From Sporosarcina ureae DSM 2281 (GTDB lineage: Bacteria > Bacillota > Bacilli > Bacillales_A > Planococcaceae): a DNA stretch of 64,000 nt. The DNA lies in assembly GCF_000425545.1 (NCBI RefSeq), contig NZ_AUDQ01000013.1, positions 53,992-117,991 on the forward strand, in the 5' to 3' direction. Position 1 is the first letter of the stretch. Each line of letters starts with the position of its first letter. Positions 27,787 to 37,184 of this stretch are shown in pieces. The position numbers were made by a program, and so were the translations under genes. The notes under the pieces are model-generated. The model did not search any database. It was not told the DNA's origin and was given only the letters and a program-made list of their open reading frames with translations.

Positions 27787-28734
27787 GTGGATATAGAATT
27801 TCTTGGCACAGGCGCAGGGATGCCGTCAAAACAGCGCAATACGTCAGCGCTCGTGCTAGATTTGACAGACGAGAATAAGGAAAACTGGTTATTCGATTGC
27901 GGTGAAGCAACACAGCATCAATTGTTACACAGCGCAATCAAGCCGAAGAAGATTACAAAAATCTTTATCACCCATTTGCATGGTGATCATATTTTTGGAT
28001 TACCCGGCTTTCTCAGCTCACGTGCATTTTTAGGTGGAGATGATTCCGTTGATCTGTACGGGCCTGCCGGTTTGAAAGAATGGTTGCAGCATACGTATAA
28101 AGTGACGGGAACGTACTTGCCCTACAAGTTGAACGTGCATGAGGTCCATGAAGGGTTAATTCTTGAAACGGATGAATTCAAAGTCTATGCAAAAGAAGTC
28201 CAACATGTCATACAAAGTTTCGGCTTCCGTATTGAACAAAAAGAGTTGCCAGGGACGTTATTAATCGACAAAGCAATAGAGCAAGGCGTTCCAAAAGGTC
28301 CTATGTTGCAGCGTTTGAAAGACGGTTTTGACGTGGAACTTGAGAACGGGCAGACAGTATACAGTCAAGACGTGACGACAGATAAGAAAAAAGGTTTTGT
28401 GATAGCCATCATTGGAGATACATCATATTGTCAGGCTTCGGTTGAACTGGCACAAGACGCCGATATTTTAATTCACGAAGCGACGTTTACGAATGAATAT
28501 GCAGCAGGTGCGAAGGAATTCGGTCATTCAACGATTGTTGAAGCGGCAACCGTCGCAAAAGAAGCTAATGCGAAAAACCTCATTGCGAACCATATTAGCG
28601 CACGTTTCATGCCAGGTGAAATGCCAGCTTTCTTAGCAGAAGGTACCGACGTATTTGAAGCGATTTCGATTGCAGATGATTTCGCGCGTTTTCAATGGAA
28701 ACACGGACAATTAATTAAGCTACAAAAAAACTAA
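27787..28734 (+). CDS. rnz: Ribonuclease Z
   Basis: RNase Z is a zinc-dependent endonuclease that matures tRNA 3' ends. The metallo-beta-lactamase motif THLHGDHIFGLPG lies at about residues 60-72, the exosite-like segment spans 145-200, and ILIHEATFT and GHSTIVEAA/NHISARF supply the remaining ligands. 315 aa. GTG 27787 is chosen: AAGGAGG (27771-27777) lies 9 nt upstream and homologues start at this IEFLGTGAG strand. Confidence 0.93.
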   Translation: MDIEFLGTGAGMPSKQRNTSALVLDLTDENKENWLFDCGEATQHQLLHSAIKPKKITKIFITHLHGDHIFGLPGFLSSRAFLGGDDSVDLYGPAGLKEWLQHTYKVTGTYLPYKLNVHEVHEGLILETDEFKVYAKEVQHVIQSFGFRIEQKELPGTLLIDKAIEQGVPKGPMLQRLKDGFDVELENGQTVYSQDVTTDKKKGFVIAIIGDTSYCQASVELAQDADILIHEATFTNEYAAGAKEFGHSTIVEAATVAKEANAKNLIANHISARFMPGEMPAFLAEGTDVFEAISIADDFARFQWKHGQLIKLQKN

Positions 28735-28785
28735 GCATCCAGATGGGCTCACTCTTGAAGGAGACCAATGGATGCTTAGTTTTTT
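28730..28785. terminator. Bidirectional terminator between rnz and proI
   Basis: The perfect 12-bp arms ACTAAGCATCCA (28730-28741) and TGGATGCTTAGT (28769-28780) are flanked by an A-run on the left and a T-run on the right, suitable for both convergent genes. Confidence 0.85.
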
Positions 28786-29593
28786 ATTTTGATGAACCTA
28801 GTTGACGTGAACGGTTTTCCGCACTAATCAAGCAGTCCGAAATAATGGTCTTGAAGTTGTGGTCTTCTAGTGATCGCAAACCCGCTGCTGTTGTACCGCC
28901 AGGGCTCGTAACATTTTCTCGCAATACACTCGGCTCTTCGCCAGTCTTCTTCAGCATGGACGCAGCACCGTAAATCGTTTGGACGATTAATTCACGTGCA
29001 TCCACCGCATCTAGACCTTGCGCTACCGCCGCTTCTTCCATCGCTTCTACTAAATAGTAGATATATGCAGGACCGCTACCAGAAAGGGCGGTTACGGCAT
29101 GTAAATCATCTTCTTCGACGACTTTGACGATACCAATTGCATTCAGCAAGCTTAAGATCGATTGCTGCATTCTGTCTGAAACTGCTTCATTAAATGCGAT
29201 CCCGCTTGCTGATTTTCCAATTGTCGCCGACGTATTCGGCATTGAGCGTGCTATCGGACGTTTGCCTAGTCCTTTTTCGAACGTATTGATGGAAATGCCT
29301 GCAATGACGGAGAGAACCGTCGTATCTTCCCCAAGGTAAGGTGCAATATCCTCCATCACCTTCTCTACATCTTTTGGCTTCGTCGCGAGTACAACCAAGT
29401 CGACTTTTTTAATGAAATCTCGGTCTTCGCATACTTTCGTAATGCCATAACGCGACTCCAGTTCATCTAAACGTTCGGCGTCTGAACGATTCATCACATA
29501 GACATTGTCTTCATATATAACTCGTTTATTGACAATCCCCGCAATAATTGCTTCTGCCATTTGTCCGGCGCCTACAAATAAAATCTTTTCCAT
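28784..29593 (-). CDS. proI: Pyrroline-5-carboxylate reductase
   Basis: This enzyme reduces delta-1-pyrroline-5-carboxylate to proline with NAD(P)H. The N-terminal Rossmann motif FVGAGQMAEAI is at residues 5-15, VLATKPKD near 69, RSMPNTSATIG near 116, and the conserved SGSGPAYIYYLVEAMEEAA helix near 170. 269 aa. ATG 29593 follows GGGGAGG. It is preceded by a T-box leader, consistent with control by uncharged proline tRNA, and occupies the position of B. subtilis proI near rnz. Confidence 0.93.
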   Translation of the reverse strand: MEKILFVGAGQMAEAIIAGIVNKRVIYEDNVYVMNRSDAERLDELESRYGITKVCEDRDFIKKVDLVVLATKPKDVEKVMEDIAPYLGEDTTVLSVIAGISINTFEKGLGKRPIARSMPNTSATIGKSASGIAFNEAVSDRMQQSILSLLNAIGIVKVVEEDDLHAVTALSGSGPAYIYYLVEAMEEAAVAQGLDAVDARELIVQTIYGAASMLKKTGEEPSVLRENVTSPGGTTAAGLRSLEDHNFKTIISDCLISAENRSRQLGSSK

Positions 29594-29611
29594 ATCTTAC
29601 ATCCTCCCCAA

Positions 29612-29860
29612 AATAAAAAAGCGCTCCCGTCCTGTGTTTCAGGACGAAAACGCTTGGTTTCCGCGGTGCCACCTAAATTTGCTGTTTGAGACAGCACAAC
29701 TTCAAGTCTCCTTTATCGCAGAAGGTACGGTCGTGTTTCCACGACAGCTCGAAAGGAGGTTCGAAGGGGAGTGGGATACATGACTTGCAGCCTCGGCCAT
29801 GCTCTCTTCTATCCGTCACCCGTCTACTGATCTTCCTCAATGCCCGTTCCATACTATTTT
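29612..29860 (-). ncRNA. T-box leader of proI (probable proline specifier)
   Basis: On the minus strand the conserved T-box GGTGGCACCGCGG lies at 29661-29673, followed by a terminator (GCGTTTTCGTCCTG...CAGGACGGGAGCGC and a T-run, 29614-29655). A Stem I region with the AGTAGA and AGAGAGC elements is upstream. The segment GAA-CCU-CCUUUCGAG aligns with the specifier loop, giving CCU (Pro). This fits the proI gene it precedes. Uncharged tRNA-Pro should favour the antiterminator and raise expression. Confidence 0.88.
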
Positions 29861-29864
29861 CATG

Positions 29865-29893
29865 ATTATGTCATGTACTCAATGAAATGTCAA
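29865..29893 (-). promoter_or_regulatory. Sigma-A promoter of the proI T-box transcript
   Basis: On the minus strand TTGACA (29888-29893) and CATAAT (29865-29870) are separated by 17 nt. The expected start near 29858 matches the beginning of the T-box. Confidence 0.7.
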
Positions 29894-29900
29894 ATTGTCG

Positions 29901-31007
29901 TTAGCTGCCGATGAACAAGTACATGATGAATAAAATGACCGCAATCGAGATAACCAATGAAACGATCTTTATCACACTCACGGGATAATTTCCAGACACT
30001 TTTCCCGTTTGGCCATTGACTACGAATTGATAGATTTTTTCCTTGAAATGAAACGAGGAAATCCAAATCGGCAATAAAATATGTTTATATGTAATATCCG
30101 TATAATCTGTCGAGACGTTAACGACCTGTACGATATCTCCGGCTACGCTACCCTCGATCCCGTTGACAATTCTTCTAGTCATGATGTCCTTGGCTTGCGT
30201 AAATCCTTGTTGTAATGAAACAGAATAGCGCTCAGCAAGAAAACCGGACATGTATTCCACTTTATAATCGGTAAGACCTGTTAATTGGAAAGGTTGTACT
30301 TTCTGCAATAGTTTCGCTTCTACTGTGTGTGACGCTTTGATTAGAATGTCATCAAAGAATTCACGATAATTTCCGCTTTCCTGATGCCAGCGGATTTTTT
30401 GTACTTGCTCTGTCACTTGTCTAGCCTTACCGTCCTCATAGACCGTCCGTGTTTCGGTGACATAGTAGTAATTCCCGACACTCACGACATACTGTGACTG
30501 TGTCTGACTGTCATACGTCCAGTACGGCAAGTATGCACCGGATATTTTATTCATTCGATACGTTTTCTTCAATGTATTCGGTGCGAAGAAATGCCCTTTA
30601 ATCCAGTCTTTAAACTTCGCCTGTGCTTGTTCCTCGGAGACTTGAAACGGAATTAATAACCTCGGTTGGATCCCGGCATCGTGATTCGTGACGGATATGT
30701 GAGAAGATCCGCAAAACGAACAGAAATCCGCCACGATATGTGCGTCCAGTACCGATTCCGCCCCGCAGTTATCACAGGAGAAAACCCGTTTCTCTTCATT
30801 CCATACATGTTGAAGATTATTTCCTGCCTCATTGAACTCCAGTTCTACATGATGTTCGAACGTTGCTTCAATTGGCATTTCATGACTACAGAAAGGACAT
30901 TTCAAGCCGCGGCTTTCTGGATTATATTCCGTATTTCCGCCACACGAAGGGCATTTAATGTTCTCCGTATCTTCTACGACAGTGTGTTGTTCATCAAATG
31001 AAGTCAA
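29901..31007 (-). CDS. Zinc-ribbon membrane protein (YdjG-like)
   Basis: The 368-aa protein has two N-terminal zinc ribbons (CPSCGG/CPFC at about residues 19-40 and CDNC/CSFC at about 75-97), a long soluble middle, and a C-terminal transmembrane helix (about 345-366). It resembles B. subtilis YdjG, a membrane partner in the PspA-YdjGHI envelope-stress complex. TTG 31007 follows GAGGGATGG. It lies 10 nt downstream of the SPFH gene in the same orientation, so the two are an operon. No PspA or YdjH gene is adjacent. Confidence 0.65.
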   Translation of the reverse strand: MTSFDEQHTVVEDTENIKCPSCGGNTEYNPESRGLKCPFCSHEMPIEATFEHHVELEFNEAGNNLQHVWNEEKRVFSCDNCGAESVLDAHIVADFCSFCGSSHISVTNHDAGIQPRLLIPFQVSEEQAQAKFKDWIKGHFFAPNTLKKTYRMNKISGAYLPYWTYDSQTQSQYVVSVGNYYYVTETRTVYEDGKARQVTEQVQKIRWHQESGNYREFFDDILIKASHTVEAKLLQKVQPFQLTGLTDYKVEYMSGFLAERYSVSLQQGFTQAKDIMTRRIVNGIEGSVAGDIVQVVNVSTDYTDITYKHILLPIWISSFHFKEKIYQFVVNGQTGKVSGNYPVSVIKIVSLVISIAVILFIMYLFIGS

Positions 31008-31017
31008 CGTCCATCCC

Positions 31018-32157
31018 TCACTTTTCGTCTAACGTCTCACCACATTCTGCGCAGAATTTTGCACCTGGCAGATTGGCGTGTGAGCAAGCAGGACAAATTT
31101 TTTCTGTGACCTGAGATGTACCACAGCTGCTACAGAATTTCGCGTCTTTTGGAATCATGGTCTCACACTTGATGCATGGTATTTTATCGGTTTCAACGGA
31201 TTTTCCGCACTGGCCACAGAACTTGGCATCGGCGTTGATCGTTGCCTGACAATGCGGACAGGATTTCGTCGCGGCTTGTGCTGGAGGCTGCTGCGTTTGG
31301 TTTTGATTCATCGCATTGGCCATGACCTGACCCATGCCCATACCAGCCCCCATGCCGACACCTGCGCCCGCCATGCCGCCTTCATTCTGCGCCGCATCAC
31401 GCATCGCTTCCGCGGCCTGATATTGCTGATACTGCTGCATATTGCCGAGCACACCCATAGATGTACGCTTATCCATCGCTTCTTCGACTTCTTTTGGTAA
31501 AGAAAGGTTCTCGATATAAAGTGATGTGATCTCGAAACCGAATGCTGCGAAACGAGAGATCATCTTCTCTTTGCCTTGTTCGCTTAATTCGTCGTAATGC
31601 ATGGACAAATCAAGCGCGGGTATTTGAGACTCTGCGAATAAATCAGATAATCCCGAAATGATCATTTTCTTTAAATGGCCTTCAATAGAATTTGTATCAT
31701 ACGAACTTTTCGTTCCAAATAGCTCGCGCAAGAACACGGTAGGGTCTGATACGCGATACGAATAAATTCCATACCCACGAAGACGAATCATACCAAAGTC
31801 TGGATCACGCATCATAATTGGGTTTGACGTGCCCCATTTTTGATTGATAAACTGCTTCGTATTAATAAAATATACTTCCGCTTTAAAGGGTGAGTTAAAG
31901 CCGTACTTCCATGACTTCAACTTCGTTAGAATAGGCATATTCTGCGTGTACAAAATATGACGTCCTGGACCAAATACGTCCGCGATTTCGCCTTCATTGA
32001 CGAAGACCGCGACTTGCGATTCCCGGACTGTCAGCTCCGCTCCCATTTTAATTTCATTATTATGCACGGGGAACTGATAGACTAATGTATTAGCGTCCTG
32101 TGCTTGCCACTCGATTACTTCGATAAATTGGTTTTTGAACATATTAAAAAATCCCAT
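31018..32157 (-). CDS. SPFH-domain protein with C-terminal zinc ribbons (YdjI-like)
   Basis: The 379-aa protein has an SPFH/virion-core-like domain (about residues 25-230), an Ala/Met/Gly/Gln-rich linker (about 240-295), and repeated zinc-ribbon pairs (CPHC...CGQCG, CIKC...CSSCG, CPAC...CAECG, about 299-375). B. subtilis YdjI has this domain order and recruits PspA to the membrane. ATG 32157 follows GGAGGGATCACG. It is the first gene of a two-gene minus-strand operon with the YdjG-like gene, inserted between proI and yqjP. Confidence 0.75.
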   Translation of the reverse strand: MGFFNMFKNQFIEVIEWQAQDANTLVYQFPVHNNEIKMGAELTVRESQVAVFVNEGEIADVFGPGRHILYTQNMPILTKLKSWKYGFNSPFKAEVYFINTKQFINQKWGTSNPIMMRDPDFGMIRLRGYGIYSYRVSDPTVFLRELFGTKSSYDTNSIEGHLKKMIISGLSDLFAESQIPALDLSMHYDELSEQGKEKMISRFAAFGFEITSLYIENLSLPKEVEEAMDKRTSMGVLGNMQQYQQYQAAEAMRDAAQNEGGMAGAGVGMGAGMGMGQVMANAMNQNQTQQPPAQAATKSCPHCQATINADAKFCGQCGKSVETDKIPCIKCETMIPKDAKFCSSCGTSQVTEKICPACSHANLPGAKFCAECGETLDEK

Positions 32158-32348
32158 CGTGATCCCTCCAACTCGACATCATTATGCAAATCATGCGATT
32201 TATTGTAGTATACCATACGAAGAATAGACAAAATGGTTTCACTTTGTGCGAAATATCTTTCGGTAAATGAATAATCAAGGCGTGACGCACATGGAAATAA
32301 AGAGTACAATAGACTGAACAGTCATTCATTTTATAGGGGGAACAGTAG

Positions 32349-33290
32349 ATGATCACAAAAATTATTACACCTACGCCGTTTGCGGTAGGTGACGTGAACT
32401 GCTTTTTACTAAAAGGCGACACATTAACTTTGGTAGACGCGGCAACGAAAACGCCAGAAGCGCGAGAAGTGTTGCAGATGAAATTAAAAGAAATGGGCTA
32501 TACATTCAATGATATTGAGCAAGTATTCGTCACGCATCACCATCCCGATCATTGCGGATTAGTCGAGATGTTTGACCGCGCGGAAATCCTCGGTCATCCG
32601 TATTTAAACTACTGGCTTACACGCGATACCGAGTTTTTGGATCGTCATGACCGTTTCTATGAACAATCATTAATAGAAGAAGGCGTACCAGAGCAATATT
32701 TGAAATGGGTTAAACGTTTCCGTAGATCAGTCGATTTAATGGGGGGGCGTCCCGTCGATCGCATGATGAATGAAGGTGACGACTTGCCGGGACATCCAGG
32801 CTGGAAAATCCAAGAGTCTCTAGGTCACGCACAAAGTCATTTATCATTGTTCAATGAACACGAAGGCATTCTAATCGGTGGTGATTTATTGCTTGAGAAA
32901 GTCTCATCCAATCCATTGATCGAGCCGCCTTTTAAGAAAGAACAAGGACGTCCGAAGTCTTTGCTTCAATACAATGCATCGCTAGAACGTTTATTGGATT
33001 TACCCGTGTCACTCGTCTATGGAGGACATGGTGGAGAGATTACGAATGCACATGAGCTCATAACGGAACGCTTGGCAAAGCAACGCGACCGCGCCATGAA
33101 AGTTCTCGCGATGCTAGATGAATCGAAAACGGTCTTTGACGTAACGAAGCGATTGTTCCCAGCAGTCTATGAAAAAGAGTTGGGATTGACGCTGTCTGAA
33201 ACAATCGGGCAGCTAGATTATCTAGTGGCGGCAGAATTAATCTCAGAAACGGTCGATTCAGCAGGAGTTCATCACTATGTCCGCATCTAA
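32349..33290 (+). CDS. Metallo-beta-lactamase-fold hydrolase (YqjP-like)
   Basis: The 313-aa protein has the MBL metal motif THHHPDHCG at about residues 59-67, the GHAQSHLSL segment near 160, and GGDLLLEK and GGHGGEI near 178 and 224. A C-terminal winged-helix-like domain follows, as in the LACTB2-like group. The substrate is unknown. ATG 32349 follows AGGGGGAAC. It overlaps the SDR gene by 14 nt; this yqjP-yqjQ pair is conserved in Bacillus. Confidence 0.85.
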   Translation: MITKIITPTPFAVGDVNCFLLKGDTLTLVDAATKTPEAREVLQMKLKEMGYTFNDIEQVFVTHHHPDHCGLVEMFDRAEILGHPYLNYWLTRDTEFLDRHDRFYEQSLIEEGVPEQYLKWVKRFRRSVDLMGGRPVDRMMNEGDDLPGHPGWKIQESLGHAQSHLSLFNEHEGILIGGDLLLEKVSSNPLIEPPFKKEQGRPKSLLQYNASLERLLDLPVSLVYGGHGGEITNAHELITERLAKQRDRAMKVLAMLDESKTVFDVTKRLFPAVYEKELGLTLSETIGQLDYLVAAELISETVDSAGVHHYVRI

Positions 33291-34032
33291 AACCGTGCTG
33301 ATCACGGGAGCGACGAGTGGGATTGGGTTTGAACTGGCGAAGCGCTTGGCGGTGTCAAACGAGTATCGTGTCATCGCAACAGGACGCAATACAAAGGCAT
33401 TAGAAGAGTTACGCGTACTTGGCGTAGAAGGATACTGTGCCGATTTGCGAGATACGAAGCAGCTCGATTGGCTGGTATCTTGCATTGGCACACCGGACCT
33501 CATCGTATTTTCCGCTGGAGTAGGGAAGTTCCATCTAGCACATGAAACGACTGATGAAGACACGTCCGCAATGCTTGAGACGAATGTACTCGTACCAATG
33601 CAACTAACTGCGCGTGTAGTCCCTGCAATGATCGAGCGCAAGCACGGTCATCTAGTCTATATTGGTTCACAAGCAGGAAAGGTAGCCACACCGAAAACAT
33701 CCGTCTATGCCGCAACAAAACACGCACTGATCGGCTATACAAACGCCGTGCGTATGGAAGTCGCACCTTACGACGTCGACGTATCCGTCATCCATCCAGG
33801 ACCGATCGATACACCATTTATCGAGCTAGCAGACGTCACCGGCGGCTACAAACAAGCAATGGGCAGCCAATTACTGTCGGTAGACACAGTCGTACGCGCT
33901 GTTATGGAAACCATCGAGCGACCTAAACGTGAAGTAAACTTGCCAAAAATCACAGGTCTGACAAGCAGACTCTACGCATTGGCACCTAGCGTAGTAGAAA
34001 CCATAGGGAAGCCATTTTTCTATAAAAAGTAA
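33277..34032 (+). CDS. Short-chain dehydrogenase/reductase (YqjQ-like)
   Basis: The 251-aa SDR has the cofactor motif TGATSGIGFELA at about residues 10-21, an NAG-region variant (FSAGVG near 79) and the catalytic YAATK with upstream Ser (YIGSQAG). The C-terminal tail is typical of the DltE/YqjQ group. The substrate is unknown. ATG 33277 lies within the end of the MBL gene. A terminator-like structure follows. Confidence 0.88.
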   Translation: MSASKTVLITGATSGIGFELAKRLAVSNEYRVIATGRNTKALEELRVLGVEGYCADLRDTKQLDWLVSCIGTPDLIVFSAGVGKFHLAHETTDEDTSAMLETNVLVPMQLTARVVPAMIERKHGHLVYIGSQAGKVATPKTSVYAATKHALIGYTNAVRMEVAPYDVDVSVIHPGPIDTPFIELADVTGGYKQAMGSQLLSVDTVVRAVMETIERPKREVNLPKITGLTSRLYALAPSVVETIGKPFFYKK

Positions 34033-34045
34033 AGAGATACTAAAG

Positions 34046-34098
34046 CGCTGTTGCTAGAAGTCGTAACGATCCGACTTGTGGCGGCAGCGTTTTTTTGA
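34046..34098 (+). terminator. Terminator after yqjQ-like gene
   Basis: CGCTG...GC-AGTCG pairs with CGACT...GGCAGCG in a two-part stem, followed by seven T residues. Confidence 0.65.
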
Positions 34099-34213
34099 AA
34101 TGGGGGAGTAAAAGTAGATGATATTACCGGAACCACTATAAAGCTGGTGGATGGCCCTTGCGTTTGGTTAGTGGGTTTTCTTTACACGTAACATTAAATA
34201 GTAGAATAAACTA

Positions 34214-34400
34214 GTTGATCTTCGTTCCAGGCCGCGAGTGCAAAGATGTGCTCCTAACGCTTCGCTTTTACTCGCAAAAGCTGTTCTTCGTGACGGCTCT
34301 TCCAGCGGGAACAGCGCGAGCTGAAAGCCCCGCAGGAACGAAGTGACGAGGAGATTGAAGCCGTGCCCGCGGAACGCGTCCGCCTGGAACGCAGATCAAC
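34214..34400. repeat. 187-bp inverted-repeat-bounded intergenic element
   Basis: The left end (34214-34232, GTTGATCTTCGTTCCAGGC) and right end (34382-34400) are 19-bp inverted repeats with one mismatch. The interior is GC-rich with further self-complementary pieces and no credible gene. A related fragment lies at 37429-37545: both carry a 41-nt block (34239-34279 and 37488-37528) that differs at only two positions. It resembles MITE-like repeats common in Planococcaceae. It lies in the 620-nt gap between the yqjQ-like and MFS genes. Confidence 0.65.
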
Positions 34401-34653
34401 GGTGCCATCCCACTTGCTTTCCATATCGACTCTTCGATAATATTATTATGTAAACCAGAATGAATTTTATTATAAAGAAGTTGGAATATTCTATCATGAA
34501 TGCTATAGTGTAAATGTTAGAGTTCACACATTAGACATAAGTTAACCACCTCAGAAATGTTGCCAAACCTACTATGATTAAACACCCTGACGCAACTCTG
34601 AGTAAATATCTTCACTAGAAATTTTACAATGAATGAAAAAGGGTGGGATCCGT

Positions 34654-35919
34654 ATGCTAGCTAAGGAACACGAACAAAACATTTGGAAATACGCATTTGC
34701 AAGCGTCGCCGTCACTGTCAGTTCTCTCGGATTTGGACGGATGTCGTATGGAATCATTATGCCTTTCATGAAAGAAAACCTAGCCATGTCCTATAAACAA
34801 GCAGGACTGCTCGCAACGACGGTGTCAATTGGCTATTTGTTGATGGTGATATTTGTTGGATTGCTTGTGACTAAATACGGCGCGAAAAAGCTCGTGATTT
34901 TTGGAACAGGTCTCGTTTCATTCGGACTATTTATGCTTTCATTCGTCTCTGGTTATGGCTGGACACTTTTCGCCATGCTGCTCCTCGGAATAGGAACTGC
35001 TTTCACCTATACGCCGCTCATCACCATACTCGTCGGTTGGTTTCCGAGGAAGCGCGGCATGCTTATCGGATTTCTCGTTAGTGGCATGGGGTTAGGAACA
35101 CTCATTTCAAGCGCGTTAATTCCGTTCTTCACCACATGGTTCGGCGATATGGGCTGGCGCTATCTATGGTTCTTCTATGGTGCTGTGTCGATTGTTTCAA
35201 TAATAATTGCGATGATTATTTTACGTGACCCGCCGATCCCATTACTGCCAAAGGAAACCCAGAAACGCTCATTTTGGACGAAAGTATACGTAAATAAACG
35301 CGTGCTTCGTGTCGCATTCATTTACGGACTCGTTGGATTTGCTTATTTGGTCCCGCAAAGCTTCTTGTTCAGCTATATTCTCGAAGTGGGACTTACGAAA
35401 TTTCAAGCGGGGCAGATCATGGCGATTAGCGGTATCATGACGATTTTTAGTGGTCCGTTATGGGGGGGAGTATCTGACCGGATCGGAAGAAAATCTGCGT
35501 TGCTAGCGACACTCGGGATTGGTGCAGTATCCCTCATTATTCCTGTGATTTTCCCAGTGTATAGTGGACTTATCGTCAGTCAATTCCTATGGGGTACGAC
35601 AATTGTCGGGATGCTGTCGCTCTGCCAAGCGTTGTCTACGGAACAAGTGCATCCGACGTACGCACCTGTTGCACTAGGTTATGTAACGTTCTTCTTTGCG
35701 GCAGGACAGTTGCTCGGACCGGGCATCGGTGGCTGGATCATCGACCGTTTCGAGCAAATTCCACTCGCGCTAATTATGTGCAGTGTCCTACTCGCTTTGG
35801 CGTTCTTGCTGACGATTCGAATGAACGCGCATGCGGTGGATGTGGATGTGACGGAGTTGGAAGCGAAGCCTATGTTGAAAAGTATTTGCATGAAGGAAAT
35901 TTCTGCGGAGGAATTGTGA
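34654..35919 (+). CDS. MFS transporter (YbfB/OFA-like permease)
   Basis: The 421-aa protein has about 12 membrane helices. The MFS A-motif appears as VTKYGAKK between helices 2 and 3 (about residue 73) and again as GGVSDRIGRKSA in the second half (about 278). Substrate unknown; the family includes oxalate/formate- and YbfB-type carriers. ATG 34654 has GGGTGGG 6 nt upstream and is preferred to ATG 34633, which has none. It stands alone, flanked by repeat elements on the left and a terminator on the right. Confidence 0.85.
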   Translation: MLAKEHEQNIWKYAFASVAVTVSSLGFGRMSYGIIMPFMKENLAMSYKQAGLLATTVSIGYLLMVIFVGLLVTKYGAKKLVIFGTGLVSFGLFMLSFVSGYGWTLFAMLLLGIGTAFTYTPLITILVGWFPRKRGMLIGFLVSGMGLGTLISSALIPFFTTWFGDMGWRYLWFFYGAVSIVSIIIAMIILRDPPIPLLPKETQKRSFWTKVYVNKRVLRVAFIYGLVGFAYLVPQSFLFSYILEVGLTKFQAGQIMAISGIMTIFSGPLWGGVSDRIGRKSALLATLGIGAVSLIIPVIFPVYSGLIVSQFLWGTTIVGMLSLCQALSTEQVHPTYAPVALGYVTFFFAAGQLLGPGIGGWIIDRFEQIPLALIMCSVLLALAFLLTIRMNAHAVDVDVTELEAKPMLKSICMKEISAEEL

Positions 35920-36022
35920 ATTTCATGGAAGTTACTGTATTGTCAAATGATATATGATTTCACTCATATGCACCTTAAAATAAGGTACGTGAGATAGGTA
36001 AATGTATGTTGGAAGAAATATA

Positions 36023-36062
36023 GGCGCTGACATTCCGGTAGAGGAATGCGGCGCCTTTTTAA
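36023..36062 (+). terminator. Terminator after the MFS gene
   Basis: GGCGC...CATTCC pairs with GGAATG...GCGCC and is followed by TTTTTAAAA. The remainder of the 433-nt gap to the fic gene contains a small hairpin TCCGATA/TATCGGA (36118-36134) and AT-rich promoter-like sequence, with no gene seen. Confidence 0.8.
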
Positions 36063-36352
36063 AATTTGTAGTAGTAGTATTCCAAAACATTTATCTAATT
36101 AAAGCCGAACCTGGAATCCGATATATTATCGGAAGTTAGCGGACCATTTTTGTCGTATTGGCGCCGCAGATGCACAGTTTGCTCGTATAATGATAAATAA
36201 ACGAATGGTAGAATATGAAGTGTATAGTATACTTGGCAATAGTTTTAGTTAATGATGCTTTTTAAAAGAAGGTATTATTTAAGTGTAGAAATTTCACGAT
36301 ATACAGTACAATAATAGAGATACTCTGGATGTATAATTAGGAGGTTACTCAT

Positions 36353-37081
36353 TTGTTTAAAATGGTAAATGAAAAAAAAATGCAATTAGATGCTGCTCGT
36401 CCCTTGCCTAAATTCACTTTGAAAAGTTTACGAGAAAAGTTATTTCTAGAGTGGACCTATAATTCGAATGCCATTGAAGGAAACACATTAACCATGAATG
36501 AAACGAAAGTGGTTCTTGAGGGGATTACGATTGGCGGTAAAACACTAAGAGAACATTTAGAGGTAATCAATCATCGTGACGCTATTACGTATGTCGAAGA
36601 AATTGTCCAAATGAAAGAAACACTTTCAGAATGGCAAATAAAAAATCTACATCGTTTAGTGCTGAAAGGAATTCATGATGAATATGCAGGTGCATACCGT
36701 CAAGAACAAGTCTTTATTGCTGGTGCTAGACACAGACCACCCGCACATTATCTGATTCAAGAAAAAATGGATCAAATGATGAAATGGTATCGTAACGAAG
36801 GTGTCGATCTTCATCCAGTGGAGCGTGGAGCTATGTTACATGCTATTTTTGTTGGCATCCATCCCTTTATAGATGGGAATGGCCGTACCTCAAGACTGTT
36901 GCTTAATTTAGAACTAATGAAAGACGGATTTCCTCCAGTCATTATTAAGGTGGAAAATCGATTAGCTTATTATGATGCACTTGATAAAGCACATACAACA
37001 GAAGATTATAACGATTTCATAGCACTAGTAGAACATGAAGTAGAAGATTCTCTCGACTTATATTTAAGTACAATAAGTTAA
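36353..37081 (+). CDS. Fic-domain protein, class II (putative AMPylase)
   Basis: Fic proteins usually transfer AMP to target hydroxyls. The core motif HPFIDGNGRTSR is complete at about residues 169-180, including the catalytic His. The inhibitory motif SNAIEG (residues 38-43, matching [S/T]xxxE[G/N]) lies N-terminal to the Fic core, which defines the class II autoinhibited type. 242 aa. TTG 36353 is placed by AGGAGG 8 nt upstream; ATG 36362 would be too far. No antitoxin-like partner gene is adjacent. The target is unknown. Confidence 0.88.
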   Translation: MFKMVNEKKMQLDAARPLPKFTLKSLREKLFLEWTYNSNAIEGNTLTMNETKVVLEGITIGGKTLREHLEVINHRDAITYVEEIVQMKETLSEWQIKNLHRLVLKGIHDEYAGAYRQEQVFIAGARHRPPAHYLIQEKMDQMMKWYRNEGVDLHPVERGAMLHAIFVGIHPFIDGNGRTSRLLLNLELMKDGFPPVIIKVENRLAYYDALDKAHTTEDYNDFIALVEHEVEDSLDLYLSTIS

Positions 37082-37137
37082 AAAATTCTCTATATTGAAG
37101 TATCCTGTTTAGTTCACTGATACAAAAACGCAATTAA

Positions 37138-37184
37138 ACAACAAAGAGTTCCTATTTTTTAAGAATGGGGACTCTTTGTTGTTT
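37138..37184. terminator. Inverted repeat/terminator downstream of fic
   Basis: ACAACAAAGAGT (with TCC) pairs with (GGG)ACTCTTTGTTGT around a T-rich loop, followed by TTAACTC. It probably terminates fic. Confidence 0.6.
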
